A model generated the notes under the pieces. The model searched no databases. It was given only the letters and a program-made list of their open reading frames with translations, and was not told where the DNA came from. 64,000 bases of DNA from Microcella pacifica (lineage in GTDB: Bacteria; Actinomycetota; Actinomycetes; Actinomycetales; Microbacteriaceae), in NCBI RefSeq assembly GCF_009371975.2, contig NZ_VIKT02000017.1, positions 1 through 64,000 on the forward strand, written 5' to 3'. The position numbers and the translations under genes are program-made. Positions 17,482 to 26,794 of this stretch are shown piece by piece; the stretch's first letter is position 1, and each line of letters begins with the position of its first letter.

Positions 17482-20301
17482 GTGTCAGGAGCCAAGAAGC
17501 TGGTCATCGTCGAGTCGCCTGCCAAGGCGAAGACGATCGGCAAGTACCTCGGCGACGACTACGAGGTGCAGGCCTCTGTCGGCCACATCCGCGACCTCAT
17601 CGAGCCCAAGAACCTGCCCCCCGAGCTCAAGAAGGGCCCCCTCGGCAAGTTCTCCATCGACGTCGAGAACGGCTTCGAGCCCTACTACGTGGTCTCCGAC
17701 GCGAAGAAGAAGACCGTCGCCGACCTCAAGCGAGCCCTCAAGGGCGCCGACGAGCTCTGGCTCGCGACAGATGAGGACCGCGAGGGGGAGGCCATCGCCT
17801 GGCACCTGCTCGAAGTTCTCAAGCCCAAGGTTCCCGTCAAGCGCATGGTCTTCCACGAGATCACCTCCGAGGCGATCCAGCGTGCCGTCGAGGCGACGCG
17901 CGACCTCGACACCGCACTCGTTGACGCGCAGGAGACCCGCCGCATCCTCGACCGCCTCTACGGCTACGAGGTGAGCCCTGTGCTGTGGCGCAAGGTGGGC
18001 CCCGGGCTCAGCGCCGGACGCGTGCAGTCGGCCGCGACGCGGCTCGTCGTCGACCGCGAGCGCGAGCGCCTCGCCTTCGTCACCGCGAACTACTGGGACC
18101 TCGATACGACGCTCGCCTCCGCCGGCGGAGACACCCCCTTCACGGCGCGACTCGGCAAACTCGATGGCAAGAAGGTCGCCACCGGGCGCGACTTCACCGA
18201 CCGCGGTGAGCTCAAGTCGGCCGAAACGGTCGCCCTCGATGAATCCACGACCACCTCGCTCGCCGCAGCGCTGCGCGACCCGGACCTCGCCGTCACGGTC
18301 GCGAACGTCGAATCGAAGCCGTACACGAGGCGACCCGCAGCACCGTTCACGACGTCGACGCTCCAGCAGGAGGCGGGCCGCAAGCTGCGGTTCACCGCCC
18401 GCCAGACGATGTCGGTCGCCCAGTCGCTCTACGAGAACGGCTACATCACCTACATGCGCACCGACTCGGTGACGCTCTCCCAGCAGGCCATCGACGCGGC
18501 ACGCTCGCAGGCCACCCAGCTGTACGGCGCGGACAGCATCCCCGAGAACCCCCGCACCTACTCCGGCAAGTCGAAGAACGCGCAGGAGGCCCACGAGGCC
18601 GTGCGCCCCGCTGGCGACGTCTTCCGCACCCCGAGCGAGCTCGAGGGCGCCCTGCGGGGCAACGACTGGAAGCTCTACGACCTCATCTGGAAGCGCACCG
18701 TCGCGAGCCAGATGGCCGACGCGCGCGGGCAGACCGCCTCCGTCACCATCCACGCGGGCCCCACGCCGCAGAGCGCGACCCCCGCCGGAGTCGTCGCCGA
18801 GTTCGCGGCGAGCGGCACCGTCATCACCTTCCGCGGCTTCCTCGCCGCCTACGAGGAGAGCCGGGACGAGGAGCGCAACGCCGACGAGCGCACCGAGCCC
18901 GCCGAGTCCAAGCTGCCCCCGCTCGAGGTGGGGCAGAGCCTCACCGTCGTCGAGGTCGAGCCCAAGGGGCACGAGACGAGCCCGCCCCCGCGCTACACCG
19001 AGGCGAGCCTCGTGAAGGCGCTCGAGGAGCGCGGCATCGGCCGCCCCTCGACCTACGCCGCCATCATCTCCACGATCGTCGACCGCGGCTACGTCACCCC
19101 GCGCGGCTCCGCCCTCGTGCCCAACTGGATCGCCTTCTCGGTCGTGCGACTGCTCGAGGAGAACTTCGCCGACCTCGTCGAATACGACTTCACGGCCGCC
19201 ATGGAGGCCGACCTCGACCGCATCGCCAACGGCGAGGCCGACCGCACCGAGTGGCTCACCGGCTTCTACTTCGGTGACGCCCACCAGCCGGGCCTGCGCC
19301 CCGTGATCGACAACCTCGGCGAGATCGACGCGAAGACCCTCAACTCGATGCCGCTCACCGACACCATCACGCTGCGCATCGGCAAGTACGGCCCCTACCT
19401 CGAGCTCGACGAAGGCGGGGAGACGCCGCGACGCGTCAACATTCCCGAAGAGCTCGCGCCCGACGAGCTCACCGCCGCCAAAGCCCAAGAGCTCGCCGAC
19501 GCCCCCGTCATCGGCGACCGCGTGCTCGGGGTGAACCCGGAGACGGGCAAGAACGTCGTCGCCAAGACCGGGCGCTTCGGCCCCTACGTCACCGAGGTCG
19601 ACCCCGAGCCGGAGGAGCCCGCCCAGCCCAGTGCTGCGGAGTCCACTGCCGCCGAGCCCGCCGTCGACCCTGCCACCGGCGAAGTGCTCGAGCCGGCACC
19701 GAAGAAGAAGGCGGCGCCCAAGAAGAAGGCGGGCGAGAAGCCGCGCACGGCATCCCTCTTCAAGGACATGGACCCCGAGACCGTCGACCTCGCGACCGCA
19801 CTGCGCCTGCTCGACCTGCCCCGCGTCGTCGGAGACGACCCGGAGAGCGGCGAGCCGATCACGGCGCAGAACGGCCGCTACGGCCCCTACCTCAAGAAGG
19901 GCACCGACTCGCGCTCGCTCGACGAGGAGAGCCAGATCTTCGACATCGACCTCGCGGGAGCCCTCGCCAAGTTCGCCGAGCCGAAGTACGGCGCCCGCAA
20001 GGCCGCGAGCGCCCTCAAGGAATTCGACGCCGACCCGGTCAGCGGCAAGCCGATCAAGCTCAAGGACGGCCGATTCGGCCCCTACGTGACCGACGGCGAG
20101 ACCAACGCGACCGTGCCGCGCGGCGAAGACCCGATGGAGGTCGACTTCGACCGCGCCGTGCAGCTCATCGCCGATAAGCGCGCCAAGGGCCCCGCCAAGA
20201 AGCCCGCCAAGCGCGCCTCTGCCGCAACCAAGAAGGCGCCGGCCAAGAAGGCCACGGGCGCGTCGAAGGCCGCGCCGAAGACTGCACCGAAGAAGAAGTG
20301 A
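17482..20301 (+). CDS. topA: DNA topoisomerase I
   Basis: A 939-residue type IA topoisomerase relaxing negative supercoils. The Toprim domain starts KLVIVESPAKAKTIGKYLG and contains DEDREGEAIAWHL; the catalytic tyrosine is Y324 in YITYMRTDS. Instead of zinc fingers it carries three repeat domains with the pattern GRFGPYVT / GRYGPYLK, and a Lys/Ala-rich tail, as in other actinobacteria. GTG 17482 with GAGGAG at 17472 is chosen over upstream positions in frame, which overlap the pilus gene. tmk and holB follow closely, suggesting one operon. Confidence 0.95.
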   Translation: MSGAKKLVIVESPAKAKTIGKYLGDDYEVQASVGHIRDLIEPKNLPPELKKGPLGKFSIDVENGFEPYYVVSDAKKKTVADLKRALKGADELWLATDEDREGEAIAWHLLEVLKPKVPVKRMVFHEITSEAIQRAVEATRDLDTALVDAQETRRILDRLYGYEVSPVLWRKVGPGLSAGRVQSAATRLVVDRERERLAFVTANYWDLDTTLASAGGDTPFTARLGKLDGKKVATGRDFTDRGELKSAETVALDESTTTSLAAALRDPDLAVTVANVESKPYTRRPAAPFTTSTLQQEAGRKLRFTARQTMSVAQSLYENGYITYMRTDSVTLSQQAIDAARSQATQLYGADSIPENPRTYSGKSKNAQEAHEAVRPAGDVFRTPSELEGALRGNDWKLYDLIWKRTVASQMADARGQTASVTIHAGPTPQSATPAGVVAEFAASGTVITFRGFLAAYEESRDEERNADERTEPAESKLPPLEVGQSLTVVEVEPKGHETSPPPRYTEASLVKALEERGIGRPSTYAAIISTIVDRGYVTPRGSALVPNWIAFSVVRLLEENFADLVEYDFTAAMEADLDRIANGEADRTEWLTGFYFGDAHQPGLRPVIDNLGEIDAKTLNSMPLTDTITLRIGKYGPYLELDEGGETPRRVNIPEELAPDELTAAKAQELADAPVIGDRVLGVNPETGKNVVAKTGRFGPYVTEVDPEPEEPAQPSAAESTAAEPAVDPATGEVLEPAPKKKAAPKKKAGEKPRTASLFKDMDPETVDLATALRLLDLPRVVGDDPESGEPITAQNGRYGPYLKKGTDSRSLDEESQIFDIDLAGALAKFAEPKYGARKAASALKEFDADPVSGKPIKLKDGRFGPYVTDGETNATVPRGEDPMEVDFDRAVQLIADKRAKGPAKKPAKRASAATKKAPAKKATGASKAAPKTAPKKK

Positions 20302-20311
20302 GCCGCAGCGC

Positions 20312-20932
20312 ATGACCGGGCTCTTCCTGACCCTCGAAGGCGGTGACGGCTCCGGCAAGAGCACCCAGATGGGCGCCCTCACCGCGTGGCTCGAGCAGCA
20401 GGGGCGCACGGTCGTGCAGTCGCGCGAGCCCGGCGGCACCGACCTCGGCCTCGAGCTGCGCGAGATCGTGCTGCACCGCCGAGGGTTCATCGCCCCGCGC
20501 GCCGAAGCTCTGCTCTACGCCGCCGATCGCGCGCACCACATCGCGACCGTCGTGCGCCCCGCGCTCGAGCGCGGCGACGTCGTCATCCAAGACCGCTACC
20601 TCGACTCCTCCGTCGCCTACCAGGGCGCGGGGCGGGTGCTCAAGGCACGCGAGGTGCGCGACCTCTCCCTGTGGGCCACCGAAGGGCTGCTGCCCGACCT
20701 CACCGTGCTGCTCGACCTCGACCCGGCCGTCGGCCGCGAACGCCTCACCGAGAGCCGCACCCGCTACGACCGTCTCGAGGCGGAGGAGGCCGACTTCCAC
20801 GAGCGGGTGCGAGCCGCGTACCTCGCGCTCGCCGAGGCCGAGCCCGAGCGGTTCCTCGTGCTCAATGCGACCCGGCCCGTCGAGGAGCTGCAGCAGAGCA
20901 TCCGAGACCGGGTGTCGCACCTGCTCGCCTAG
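20312..20932 (+). CDS. tmk: Thymidylate kinase
   Basis: A 206-residue dTMP kinase making dTDP. It has the P-loop LEGGDGSGKST (residues 8-18), the DR(Y/H) motif DRYLDSSVAYQGAGR and a lid with ESRTRYDRLE. It starts 10 nt after topA. Together with tdk at 6973-7632 the window encodes both steps from thymidine to dTDP. Confidence 0.95.
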   Translation: MTGLFLTLEGGDGSGKSTQMGALTAWLEQQGRTVVQSREPGGTDLGLELREIVLHRRGFIAPRAEALLYAADRAHHIATVVRPALERGDVVIQDRYLDSSVAYQGAGRVLKAREVRDLSLWATEGLLPDLTVLLDLDPAVGRERLTESRTRYDRLEAEEADFHERVRAAYLALAEAEPERFLVLNATRPVEELQQSIRDRVSHLLA

Positions 20933-20941
20933 AGTGGCCGC

Positions 20942-22105
20942 ATGAGCGCGTGGGACGAGCTGACCGGGCAGGAGGCGGCCATCCGCGCTCTGCAGGAGGC
21001 CGCGGCCGACCCCGACTCGATGACCCACTCGTGGCTCATCACGGGCCCGCCCGGCTCCGGGCGCTCCAACCTCGCCTACGCCTTCGCGACTGCCCTGCTC
21101 AGCGGGCTCACCCCCGACCCCGCCGTGACCGCGACGACGGAGGCGCAGGTCGCCGCGCGCACCCATCCCGACCTCGCCGTGCTCGCGACCGACCGCGTCA
21201 TCATCTCGATCGACGAAGTGCGGCAGCTCGTCTCGCAGAGCCAGTTCTCGCCCTCCGTCGCGCCCTATCGCGTCATCGTCATCGAAGACGCCGACCGCAT
21301 GACCGAGCGCACCTCCAACGTGCTCCTCAAGGCTCTGGAAGAGCCGCCGCCGCGCACCGTGTGGATCCTCTGCGCGCCGAGCGCCGCCGACCTCATCCCC
21401 ACCATCCGTTCCCGCGTGCGCACCGTGCGCCTGCGCGTGCCGAGCGTCGCCGAGGTCGCCGACCTGCTCGTGCGCCGCGATGGCATCGCCCCCGCGCTCG
21501 CCGAGCAGGCCGCTCGAGAGGCGCAGACCCACATCGGCATGGCGCTGCGCCTCGCGACCGATCCGGATGCCCGTGCCCGCCGCACGCGCAGCCTCGAGCT
21601 CGCTCTCGGCGTGACCTCGGTGAGCGGGGCCGTGCTCGCCGCCGAGCAGCTCGTCGCGATCGCTACGGAAGACGCGAAGGCGTTCACGGTCGAGCGAGAG
21701 GCGGAGGAGCGCGAGGCCGCCCTACGGCAGCTCGGCGTCGAACCCGGGGGCACCGTTCCGCCCGCCCTGCGGTCGACGCTCAAGAACCTCGAGGAGGACC
21801 AGAAGAGGCGTGCGACGCGCTCCGTGCGCGACGGCGTCGACCGCGTGCTCGTCGACCTGCTGTCGCTCTACCGCGACATCCTTCTCGTCCAGCTCGGTGC
21901 GGGTCTCGAGCTCGTCAACGAGTCGCTGCGCCCCGCCGTGGAGGGCGCGGCGCAGACCCTGAGCCCGGCTGCCGCCCTCGGCGCGATGGACGCCATCGCC
22001 CTTGCCCGGCACCGCGTCGCCGGCAACACACCGCCGGCACTCGCGCTCGAGGCGATGATGGTCGCGGCGAGCGGCAGGGTTCCCGCACTAGGCTCACTCG
22101 CGTGA
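20942..22105 (+). CDS. holB: DNA polymerase III subunit delta'
   Basis: A 387-residue clamp-loader subunit. The nucleotide-binding fold shows GPPGSGRSNLAYAFA, the region IIEDADRMTERTSNVLLKAL, and the arginine-containing TIRSRVRTVRL sensor. In the P-loop the usual GKS/T is GRS, consistent with delta' being a non-hydrolysing stator. It starts 9 nt after tmk, a conserved tmk-holB pair, and its stop overlaps the start of the next gene. Confidence 0.92.
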   Translation: MSAWDELTGQEAAIRALQEAAADPDSMTHSWLITGPPGSGRSNLAYAFATALLSGLTPDPAVTATTEAQVAARTHPDLAVLATDRVIISIDEVRQLVSQSQFSPSVAPYRVIVIEDADRMTERTSNVLLKALEEPPPRTVWILCAPSAADLIPTIRSRVRTVRLRVPSVAEVADLLVRRDGIAPALAEQAAREAQTHIGMALRLATDPDARARRTRSLELALGVTSVSGAVLAAEQLVAIATEDAKAFTVEREAEEREAALRQLGVEPGGTVPPALRSTLKNLEEDQKRRATRSVRDGVDRVLVDLLSLYRDILLVQLGAGLELVNESLRPAVEGAAQTLSPAAALGAMDAIALARHRVAGNTPPALALEAMMVAASGRVPALGSLA

Positions 22106-23643
22106 CGCGACGCCCCCTTCTCGCCAGCCTCCTCCTCGTTCCCGTGCTGCTGCTCAGCGGGTGCGTGCCCCCGTGGCTCGCCACCGTCCTCGGCGGGGGC
22201 GACACCTCCACCCCGACGGGCGAAGAGGTCGCCGACGAGCTGCGGCCCTACTACACGCAGGTTCTCTCGTGGCGGGACTGCGGCGGCGGTGCGCAGTGCT
22301 CGACGGCACTCGCGCCCCTCGACTGGCAGAACCCGGGTGCGGGCGAGGACGTCGAGCTCGCCCTCGTGCGCCACCCGGCCACGAGCGGCGTGGCTCAGGG
22401 GTCGCTGTTCATCAACCCGGGTGGTCCGGGCGCCTCCGGGTTCGATTTCGTGCGCGACAGCGTCGACTTCGCGGTGAGCACCGAGCTGCGCGAGCAGTTC
22501 GACGTCGTCGGCTGGGACCCTCGCGGGGTTGGCCGCTCGAGCGCCGTGACCTGCTACACCGAGACGAGCGAGCAGGACGAGTTCATCTACGGAATCCCCG
22601 ACTCCGAGCCGGGAACCCCCGAGTGGGAGGCGGAGGTCGTCGACGCGTCCCTCGACTTCATCGCCGCGTGCGAGCAGAACACCGGCCCGTTGCTCGAGTT
22701 CGTCGACACCGAGAGCACGGTGCAGGATCTCGACCTGCTGCGCGCGATCGTCGGCGACGAGGCCCTCCACTACTTCGGTTACTCCTACGGCACCGAGATC
22801 GGCGCGCGGTACGCCGACCGGTTCCCCGACAAGGTCGGTCGCCTCGTGCTCGACGGGGCGACCGACCCCACGACGACGACCTTCGAGGTCGTCCTCGCCC
22901 AGTCCGCCGGGTTCGAACAGGCGCTGCGCGCCTACCTCGAAGGATGCCCGAGCCTCGGCGAGTGCCCCTTCACGGGCGGTGTAGAGGAGAGCCTCGACCT
23001 CATCCGCGAGCTGTACGACCGCCTGGGCGAGGAGCCCATCGAGGCCGAGGACGGCCGCTTCTTCGACAGCGCCGTGCTCGACATCGCCATCGCGACGGCT
23101 CTCTACGACGATGGCTCGTGGAGCTTCCTCAGCGAGATGTTCAGCGAGCTGCGCACCGGCGAGGTCGCCACGGGCTTCCTGCTCGCCGACTTCTACTACG
23201 GCCGCGAGGGTGGGCGCTACGTCGACAACTCGCTCGAAGCGTTCATCGCCATCAACTGCCTCGACTATCCGGTCGAGACCGACCGCGACGTCATCGCCGC
23301 GCAGAACGAGCGCATTCGGGAGGTCGCCCCGACCACGGCCGACCCCTCGCCCCTCGGCGACGTCATCTGCGCCAACTGGCCGCACGCCTTCGAGGGCGAC
23401 CTCGAGCCCGTGCGCGCCGCCGGCGCGCCGCCGATCCTCGTCATCGGCACGACCGGCGACCCTGCCACTCCGTACGAGTGGGCCGAGGCGCTCGCCGAGC
23501 AGCTCGAGAGCGGCGTGCTCATCACCTACGTCGGGGAGGGCCACATCGCCTACGACGAGGGCGACCCGTGCATCAACGGGCTCGTCGACGACTACCTGCT
23601 CACGGGCGAGGTGCCCGCGAGCGATCCGGTCTGCAACGGGTAA
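22102..23643 (+). CDS. Secreted TAP-like alpha/beta hydrolase lipoprotein
   Basis: A 513-residue protein related to the Streptomyces tripeptidyl aminopeptidase/SlpD family. A lipoprotein signal ends LLLSGC with the lipid-attached Cys near residue 18. The oxyanion region is INPGGPGASGF, the nucleophile Ser lies in GYSYGTEIG, and the acid and base are in GTTGDPATP and GEGHIAY. The TAP-like C-terminal domain is present. It probably cleaves peptides outside the membrane. GTG 22102 overlaps the holB stop (GTGA). Confidence 0.87.
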   Translation: MTRRPLLASLLLVPVLLLSGCVPPWLATVLGGGDTSTPTGEEVADELRPYYTQVLSWRDCGGGAQCSTALAPLDWQNPGAGEDVELALVRHPATSGVAQGSLFINPGGPGASGFDFVRDSVDFAVSTELREQFDVVGWDPRGVGRSSAVTCYTETSEQDEFIYGIPDSEPGTPEWEAEVVDASLDFIAACEQNTGPLLEFVDTESTVQDLDLLRAIVGDEALHYFGYSYGTEIGARYADRFPDKVGRLVLDGATDPTTTTFEVVLAQSAGFEQALRAYLEGCPSLGECPFTGGVEESLDLIRELYDRLGEEPIEAEDGRFFDSAVLDIAIATALYDDGSWSFLSEMFSELRTGEVATGFLLADFYYGREGGRYVDNSLEAFIAINCLDYPVETDRDVIAAQNERIREVAPTTADPSPLGDVICANWPHAFEGDLEPVRAAGAPPILVIGTTGDPATPYEWAEALAEQLESGVLITYVGEGHIAYDEGDPCINGLVDDYLLTGEVPASDPVCNG

Positions 23644-23709
23644 CGGGTGTGCGCGCTCGCCCGCGCGATGGGATAAACTCGTGAGCCGTGCCCGGTGGAA
23701 CCGGGTCAC

Positions 23710-23782
23710 GCCGCCTTAGCTCAGTCGGCAGAGCGATTCACTCGTAATGAATAGGTCCCGGGTTCGATTCCCGGAGGCGGCC
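23710..23782 (+). tRNA. tRNA-Thr (CGT)
   Basis: The acceptor arms GCCGCCT and AGGCGGC pair fully. The D arm is TAGCTCAGTCGGCAGAGC. The anticodon loop CTCGTAA in the stem ATTCA/TGAAT gives CGT, and the T arm is CCGGGTTCGATTCCCGG. No CCA is encoded. It is followed about 60 bp downstream by a second partial copy of its 3' end. Confidence 0.96.
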
Positions 23783-23841
23783 CGCAATCTCAGTTCACCG
23801 GCGAGAGTCATTCCCGGTGCGCCGAGGCTGACGCCTCGCGG

Positions 23842-23864
23842 GGTTCGATTCCCGTCAGGCGGCC
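23842..23864 (+). repeat. Partial second copy of the tRNA-Thr 3' end
   Basis: GGTTCGATTCCCG at 23842-23854 and AGGCGGCC at 23857-23864 repeat the T loop and acceptor 3' strand of tRNA-Thr (23761-23773 and 23775-23782) in the same order and spacing apart from one base. No 5' half matches. Such 3'-end duplicates arise when elements integrate into tRNA genes, or from decay of a tandem tRNA. Confidence 0.6.
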
Positions 23865-23897
23865 CCAGCAGATTCTCCGCGTTCGCGAATTCCGAGG

Positions 23898-24929
23898 ATG
23901 CCCGTGATCCAACCCGCGCATCCTCCCGGCCGCCTCGCGGGCCCGCTCGGCACCGCGCTCGCCGTCGCGGCGACGGTGCTCGCCGGCGTGGGCGTCGCGA
24001 CGCAGTCGCGCGTCAACGGCGAGCTCGGGCAGCGCTTCGACGATGGCTTCACGGCGGCGCTCGTCTCCTTCTCCTCCGGCTGGGTGCTGCTCCTCGTGAT
24101 CGTGCTGTCGACCCGGCGCGGTCGTGATGCGGTGCGGCGCATCCCTGCGGCGTTGCGCGCCGGCGAGCTGCCCTGGTGGATGCTGCTCGGCGGTGCGGCC
24201 GGTGGCTTCTTCGTGCTCTCGCAGGGCCTCGTGGCGGGCATCCTCGGGGTGGCGATCTTCACCGTCGCGCTCGTCTCCGGGCAGACAGTGACGGGAATGG
24301 TCGCGGATGCCCGGGGTTTCGCCGGCGCGCGTGTGACACCTCCGACGCTCGCGCGCCTGAGCGGCGCGGCACTCACGGTGCTCGCCGTGGTCGTCGCCGT
24401 GGCGGGCGACCTGGGCGGGAGCATCCCGTGGCCGGCGCTCATCCTTCCGCTGCTCGCAGGAGTCGGCGCGGGTATGCAGCAGGCGATGAACGGCCGTGTG
24501 CGGCAGGTGAGCGGCTCGCCGCTCGCGGCGACCCTCGTGAACTTCACGGTCGGCACGGCCGCACTCCTCGTCGTGACCGTCATCAGCCTCGCTGTGAACG
24601 GTCTGCCCGCCGAGCCGCCGACCGAGGCGTACCTCTACGCGGGAGGCGCTGTCGGCGTCGTGTTCATCGCGATCCAGTCCGCCGCGGTCGCGCGCGTCGG
24701 CGTGCTGCTGCTCGGCATGTGCCTCGTGCTCGGCCAGCTCATGGCGGCGGTCGTGTTCGACTCCGTCGCCGCTATCGGCCCGGCGCTGCAGCCTCAGACG
24801 GTCGCGGCCGTCGTGCTCACCGCGGTGGGCATCGTGGTGGCGACGCTCGACCGCTGGCGGCGGCCGCGCACTCTGCTCGCGACGTCACCCGCGCCGGGCC
24901 CTGCTGGGCCTACTCCTCGTCGGCCGTGA
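23898..24929 (+). CDS. DMT family transporter (YdcZ/DUF606 type)
   Basis: A 343-residue protein with about ten hydrophobic segments arranged as two homologous halves, each containing a segment like GVGVATQSRVNGELGQRF or GVGAGMQQAMNGRVRQVSGS. This repeated Q-x-x-x-N-G pattern marks the DUF606/YdcZ branch of drug/metabolite transporters. It sits in the cytoplasmic membrane with unknown substrate. ATG 23898 is chosen. Its last 20 bp overlap the end of msrB on the opposite strand. Confidence 0.82.
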   Translation: MPVIQPAHPPGRLAGPLGTALAVAATVLAGVGVATQSRVNGELGQRFDDGFTAALVSFSSGWVLLLVIVLSTRRGRDAVRRIPAALRAGELPWWMLLGGAAGGFFVLSQGLVAGILGVAIFTVALVSGQTVTGMVADARGFAGARVTPPTLARLSGAALTVLAVVVAVAGDLGGSIPWPALILPLLAGVGAGMQQAMNGRVRQVSGSPLAATLVNFTVGTAALLVVTVISLAVNGLPAEPPTEAYLYAGGAVGVVFIAIQSAAVARVGVLLLGMCLVLGQLMAAVVFDSVAAIGPALQPQTVAAVVLTAVGIVVATLDRWRRPRTLLATSPAPGPAGPTPRRP

Positions 24930-25344
24930 AGCCGAGCGCGAGCGAGTTCATGCAGTAGCGGTCGCCCGTAGGGGTGCCGAAGCCGTCGGGGAACACGTGC
25001 CCCAGGTGCGAGCCGCACGCGGCGCAGCGCACCTCGGTGCGGGTCATGCCCAGAGAGTTGTCCTCGAGCAGCTCGACGGCGTCCGGGCGCACCGACTCGT
25101 AGAAGCTCGGCCAACCGCAGCCCGAGTCGAACTTGGTGCCCGCCTGGAAGAGTTCGGCGTTGCACGCGCCGCACGTGTAGATGCCGCTGCGGCTCTCGTC
25201 GAGCAGCTCTCCCGTCCAGGCGCGCTCGGTGCCGGCCTCGCGCAGCACCTGGTAGCGCTCCTCGCCGAGCTCGGCCCGCCACTCGTCCTCGGTCTTCTGC
25301 ACGGCGTAGGTCTGCTCGTTCTGGGCGGTCGTGTCGTCACTCAT
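24910..25344 (-). CDS. msrB: Peptide-methionine (R)-S-oxide reductase
   Basis: A 144-residue MsrB that reduces methionine-R-sulfoxide in proteins. Zinc ligands are in CGACN and CAACGSHLGHVF; the substrate region is FDSGCGWPSFYESV, and the catalytic Cys is the one in RYCMNSLAL near the C-terminus. All key residues are present. It converges with the transporter gene and is divergent from the acetyltransferase gene. Confidence 0.94.
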   Translation of the reverse strand: MSDDTTAQNEQTYAVQKTEDEWRAELGEERYQVLREAGTERAWTGELLDESRSGIYTCGACNAELFQAGTKFDSGCGWPSFYESVRPDAVELLEDNSLGMTRTEVRCAACGSHLGHVFPDGFGTPTGDRYCMNSLALGFTADEE

Positions 25345-25406
25345 GGGGTTCCCCGCTTCTCGCCCGGCCTCGGGCGGTTGGTCTGCACCCCATTAAACTC
25401 GCATTC

Positions 25407-25874
25407 GTGCCCGAGACTTCCCCGATGCTGCGAACGTGGGGCGAGCTGAGCCTCGACGAGTTCTTCGAGATCGCGCGCGTGCGCACCGAAGTGTTCTTCC
25501 TCGAGCAGCGCATCGACGAGGAGGAGCTCGACGAGCGCGACCGCGAGGAGACCACCGAGCACGTCTGGATCTCCGACGATCGCGGCGTGGCCGCCTACCT
25601 GCGCGTCGTCGTCGACGAACAGCCTCAGGAGGGCAATCGGGATGCCCGGCGCCTCATCGGCCGCGTCGTCACCCGCGCCGACTGTCGCGGGCAGGGGCTC
25701 GCCCGGCGCCTCATCGAGCACGTGATCGAGCGGCACGGCCACGAGCCGTTGGCGCTGCACTCCCAGAGCTACATCCAGCCGCTGTACGCCGCGCTCGGCT
25801 TCGAGCCGTACGGCGACGAGTACGTCGAGGCGGGCATCCCGCACGTCTCTATGTACCGCGCCGCGACCGCATAG
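25407..25874 (+). CDS. GNAT family N-acetyltransferase (ElaA-like)
   Basis: A 155-residue GNAT acyltransferase. The ElaA-type N-terminal segment is FEIARVRTEVFFLEQRIDEE; the acetyl-CoA binding motif is RVVTRADCRGQGLARRLIEH, and the C-terminal part reads LHSQSYIQPLYAALGFEPYG followed by EAGIPHVSM. Substrate unknown. GTG 25407 is the start. Confidence 0.87.
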   Translation: MPETSPMLRTWGELSLDEFFEIARVRTEVFFLEQRIDEEELDERDREETTEHVWISDDRGVAAYLRVVVDEQPQEGNRDARRLIGRVVTRADCRGQGLARRLIEHVIERHGHEPLALHSQSYIQPLYAALGFEPYGDEYVEAGIPHVSMYRAATA

Positions 25875-25959
25875 CGCCTTCGAAGGTGCGACGGCTAGCC
25901 TGACCGGAGTTCTCCGGCGCGGCGACGCGCCCTCAGCCTGCCGCACAGAAGGGCCCCTC

Positions 25960-26742
25960 GTGCTCCGTTGCTCCCGCCGCCGACTCGGCGCTGCCGGTGT
26001 TTCCCTCGCGGTCGCCGCGGCGGTGGGACTGGGCCTCGCGGTCGGTGCTGAGGCGGGCGGCGCGGCGGCGTCCTCCGTCGACGAGTGCGCGGTGCAGGAT
26101 GCTCGGCTCGAGTGGGGCTTCAAAGAGAGCTTCCGCGCCTACGTGAGCGGCTCGATCGCGAACGGCGAGTGGCAGGCGGCCGACGGCGCGACCTACGCGA
26201 CGCCCTCGTTCACGTTCGGGGAAGGCTCCGGCGCGGTCGCCGCCGGCTCGGCGACGGCCGAGCTGCTTTTCGCGGGCAGCATCCGCTTCACCGGCCACGG
26301 CGACATTCTCGACACGACGGTGAGCGAGCCGCGCGTCACGCTCGCCGATGCCGCGTCGGGGCTGCTCGTGCTCGACGTCGTCGGCACGACGCAGGAGGGC
26401 GACGAGGTCGCTGCCCAGGGGGTCGAGTTCGCGACCCTCGACCTGACTGCGGCTACGCGCTCCATGGCGGACGGAGTGCTGACCATCGACAGCATCGCGG
26501 CCGCCCTCACCGAGGAGGGCGCGGCTGCCTTCGGCACCTACCCGGCAGGGGAGCCGCTCGACCCGATCACGATCGTCGCATCGCTCGACCCGGCGTGCGC
26601 GACGGAGATCGAGGCCGACCTCGCGGCGGTCGGCGCGGCCTCGTGGGTCGAGCCCGCGCTCGCCGGGGCGGGCATCGTCCTCGCCCTCTCGGGTCTCACG
26701 GTGGGCGGGATCGTGGTCGTGCGCCGGCGCCGCGCACCGTGA
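25960..26742 (+). CDS. HtaA-domain surface protein (haem-binding)
   Basis: A 260-residue protein with a signal peptide (about 1-38), one HtaA domain beginning LEWGFKESFRAYVSGSIANG, and a C-terminal membrane helix (about 230-253) followed by RRRR, anchoring it to the membrane. HtaA domains bind haem in corynebacteria and related actinobacteria and pass it to HmuT-type transporters. A HmuT-like lipoprotein gene lies 1 kb downstream. The upstream region has TAGCCTGACC (about 25902), a DtxR-box half-site only. Confidence 0.82.
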   Translation: MLRCSRRRLGAAGVSLAVAAAVGLGLAVGAEAGGAAASSVDECAVQDARLEWGFKESFRAYVSGSIANGEWQAADGATYATPSFTFGEGSGAVAAGSATAELLFAGSIRFTGHGDILDTTVSEPRVTLADAASGLLVLDVVGTTQEGDEVAAQGVEFATLDLTAATRSMADGVLTIDSIAAALTEEGAAAFGTYPAGEPLDPITIVASLDPACATEIEADLAAVGAASWVEPALAGAGIVLALSGLTVGGIVVVRRRRAP

Positions 26743-26794
26743 GCATGCCGGGTTCCACGGCCGACCGGGCACACTCGCGTGACACAATGCGGGC

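Noticed and set aside
17485-20490. 1001-residue open frame opposite topA
   Set aside because: It is the antisense image of a high-GC gene with codon-position bias; topA on the plus strand has all domain motifs.
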